Source: Aliicoccus persicus
Lineage (GTDB): Bacteria; Bacillota; Bacilli; Staphylococcales; Salinicoccaceae
DNA length: 36,115 nt
Direction: 5' to 3'
NCBI RefSeq assembly: GCF_900110815.1
Contig: NZ_FOIT01000003.1
Coordinates: 92,489 to 128,603 of the forward strand
Below the pieces are notes generated by a model. It worked only from the letters and a program-made list of their open reading frames with translations, was not told the DNA's origin and did not search any database. The position numbers were made by a program, and so were the translations under genes. Shown here one piece after another: positions 36,041 through 36,115 of the stretch (positions are counted from its first letter, which is position 1; each line of letters opens with the position of its first letter).

Positions 36041-36115
36041 ATTTGCGCGCCAATGAGAGTCGCTCATAGTCCGTCAAACTGATTTGCTCGCCAATGAGAG
36101 TCGCTCATAGTCCGT
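36041..36115. repeat. 41-bp tandem repeat, right end
   Basis: Two units begin at 36041 and 36082, again a 41-bp period; the second is cut by the window end. They differ by one base (GCGCG versus GCTCG) over the visible 34 bases. Each contains the perfect hairpin ATGAG-AGTCG-CTCAT. The sequence is different from the left-end array but has the same period and a CTCAT-based hairpin. Confidence 0.88.

Noticed and set aside
36041-36115. CRISPR array at the right edge
   Set aside because: Nearly the whole 41-bp period is repeated, including the part that would be a spacer.

Overview
The window is low-GC Firmicute DNA and is best read as the chromosome of a member of the Staphylococcaceae. Supporting evidence is the gene order (clpP with a YfhF-like gene, tRNA-Arg, a split ThrE exporter, cggR-gapA-pgk-tpiA-gpmI-eno, secG-est-rnr-smpB-ssrA, aroD, gcvH-yusF/yusE-metNPQ, sufCDSUB), the strong AGGAGG-type ribosome binding sites, the S-box riboswitch, the CtsR and CggR operators and the tmRNA. 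The tmRNA tag, (A)GKQNNLVAA, differs from the one I recall for S. aureus. A genus such as Jeotgalicoccus, Nosocomiicoccus or Salinicoccus therefore seems more likely than Staphylococcus itself, but I cannot fix the genus from sequence alone.

Layout. Positions 1-120 hold three 41-bp tandem repeats. Positions 179-1794 (minus) carry a YfhF-like epimerase and clpP, the latter behind a CtsR box. Positions 1960-3555 hold tRNA-Arg(CCG), a two-gene ThrE-type exporter and a small glutaredoxin-like protein. Positions 3565-10605 are the glycolytic cluster. It is headed by an autoregulated cggR with a two-copy operator that overlaps the ribosome binding site, and a terminator after gapA splits it. Positions 10651-15298 hold secG, a carboxylesterase, RNase R, SmpB, a broken PMP3-like gene and ssrA (tmRNA). 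RNase R, SmpB and tmRNA together form the trans-translation and RNA-decay module.

Positions 15241-18548 are a small decayed integrative element inserted in the 3' end of ssrA. It has 15-bp direct repeats (attL/attR), a tyrosine integrase that has lost its N-terminus, remnants of phage genes including an SPP1 gp16-like head-tail connector, and a two-gene cassette of unknown function. The probable native ssrA terminator has been pushed 3.3 kb downstream, and a second terminator now follows tmRNA.

Positions 18600-24757 are a patchwork of short transcription units: a 34-residue membrane peptide, an XRE regulator with a DUF3169 membrane protein, a tRNA-dihydrouridine synthase, a large unknown membrane-anchored protein, small unknown genes, aroD and a thioredoxin. 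Positions 24872-29339 resemble the B. subtilis yus region: an ArsC/Spx-like protein, GcvH, a toprim protein, a thioredoxin, and the metNPQ methionine transporter under a SAM-I riboswitch. Positions 30030-35225 are the complete sufCDSUB iron-sulfur assembly operon, with a PerR-like box at its promoter. A thioredoxin-fold protein follows, and the window ends in a second, different 41-bp tandem repeat.

Most of the window is ordinary core genome. The least explained parts are the ssrA island and its 484-bp hairpin-rich non-coding stretch, the paired hairpins at 21166-21253, the two 41-bp repeat families at the ends, the nonsense codon in the PMP3-like gene, and a MetQ homologue that lacks a lipobox cysteine and ends in a polyacidic tail. 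I did not find strong evidence for a wholly new defence or metabolic system.
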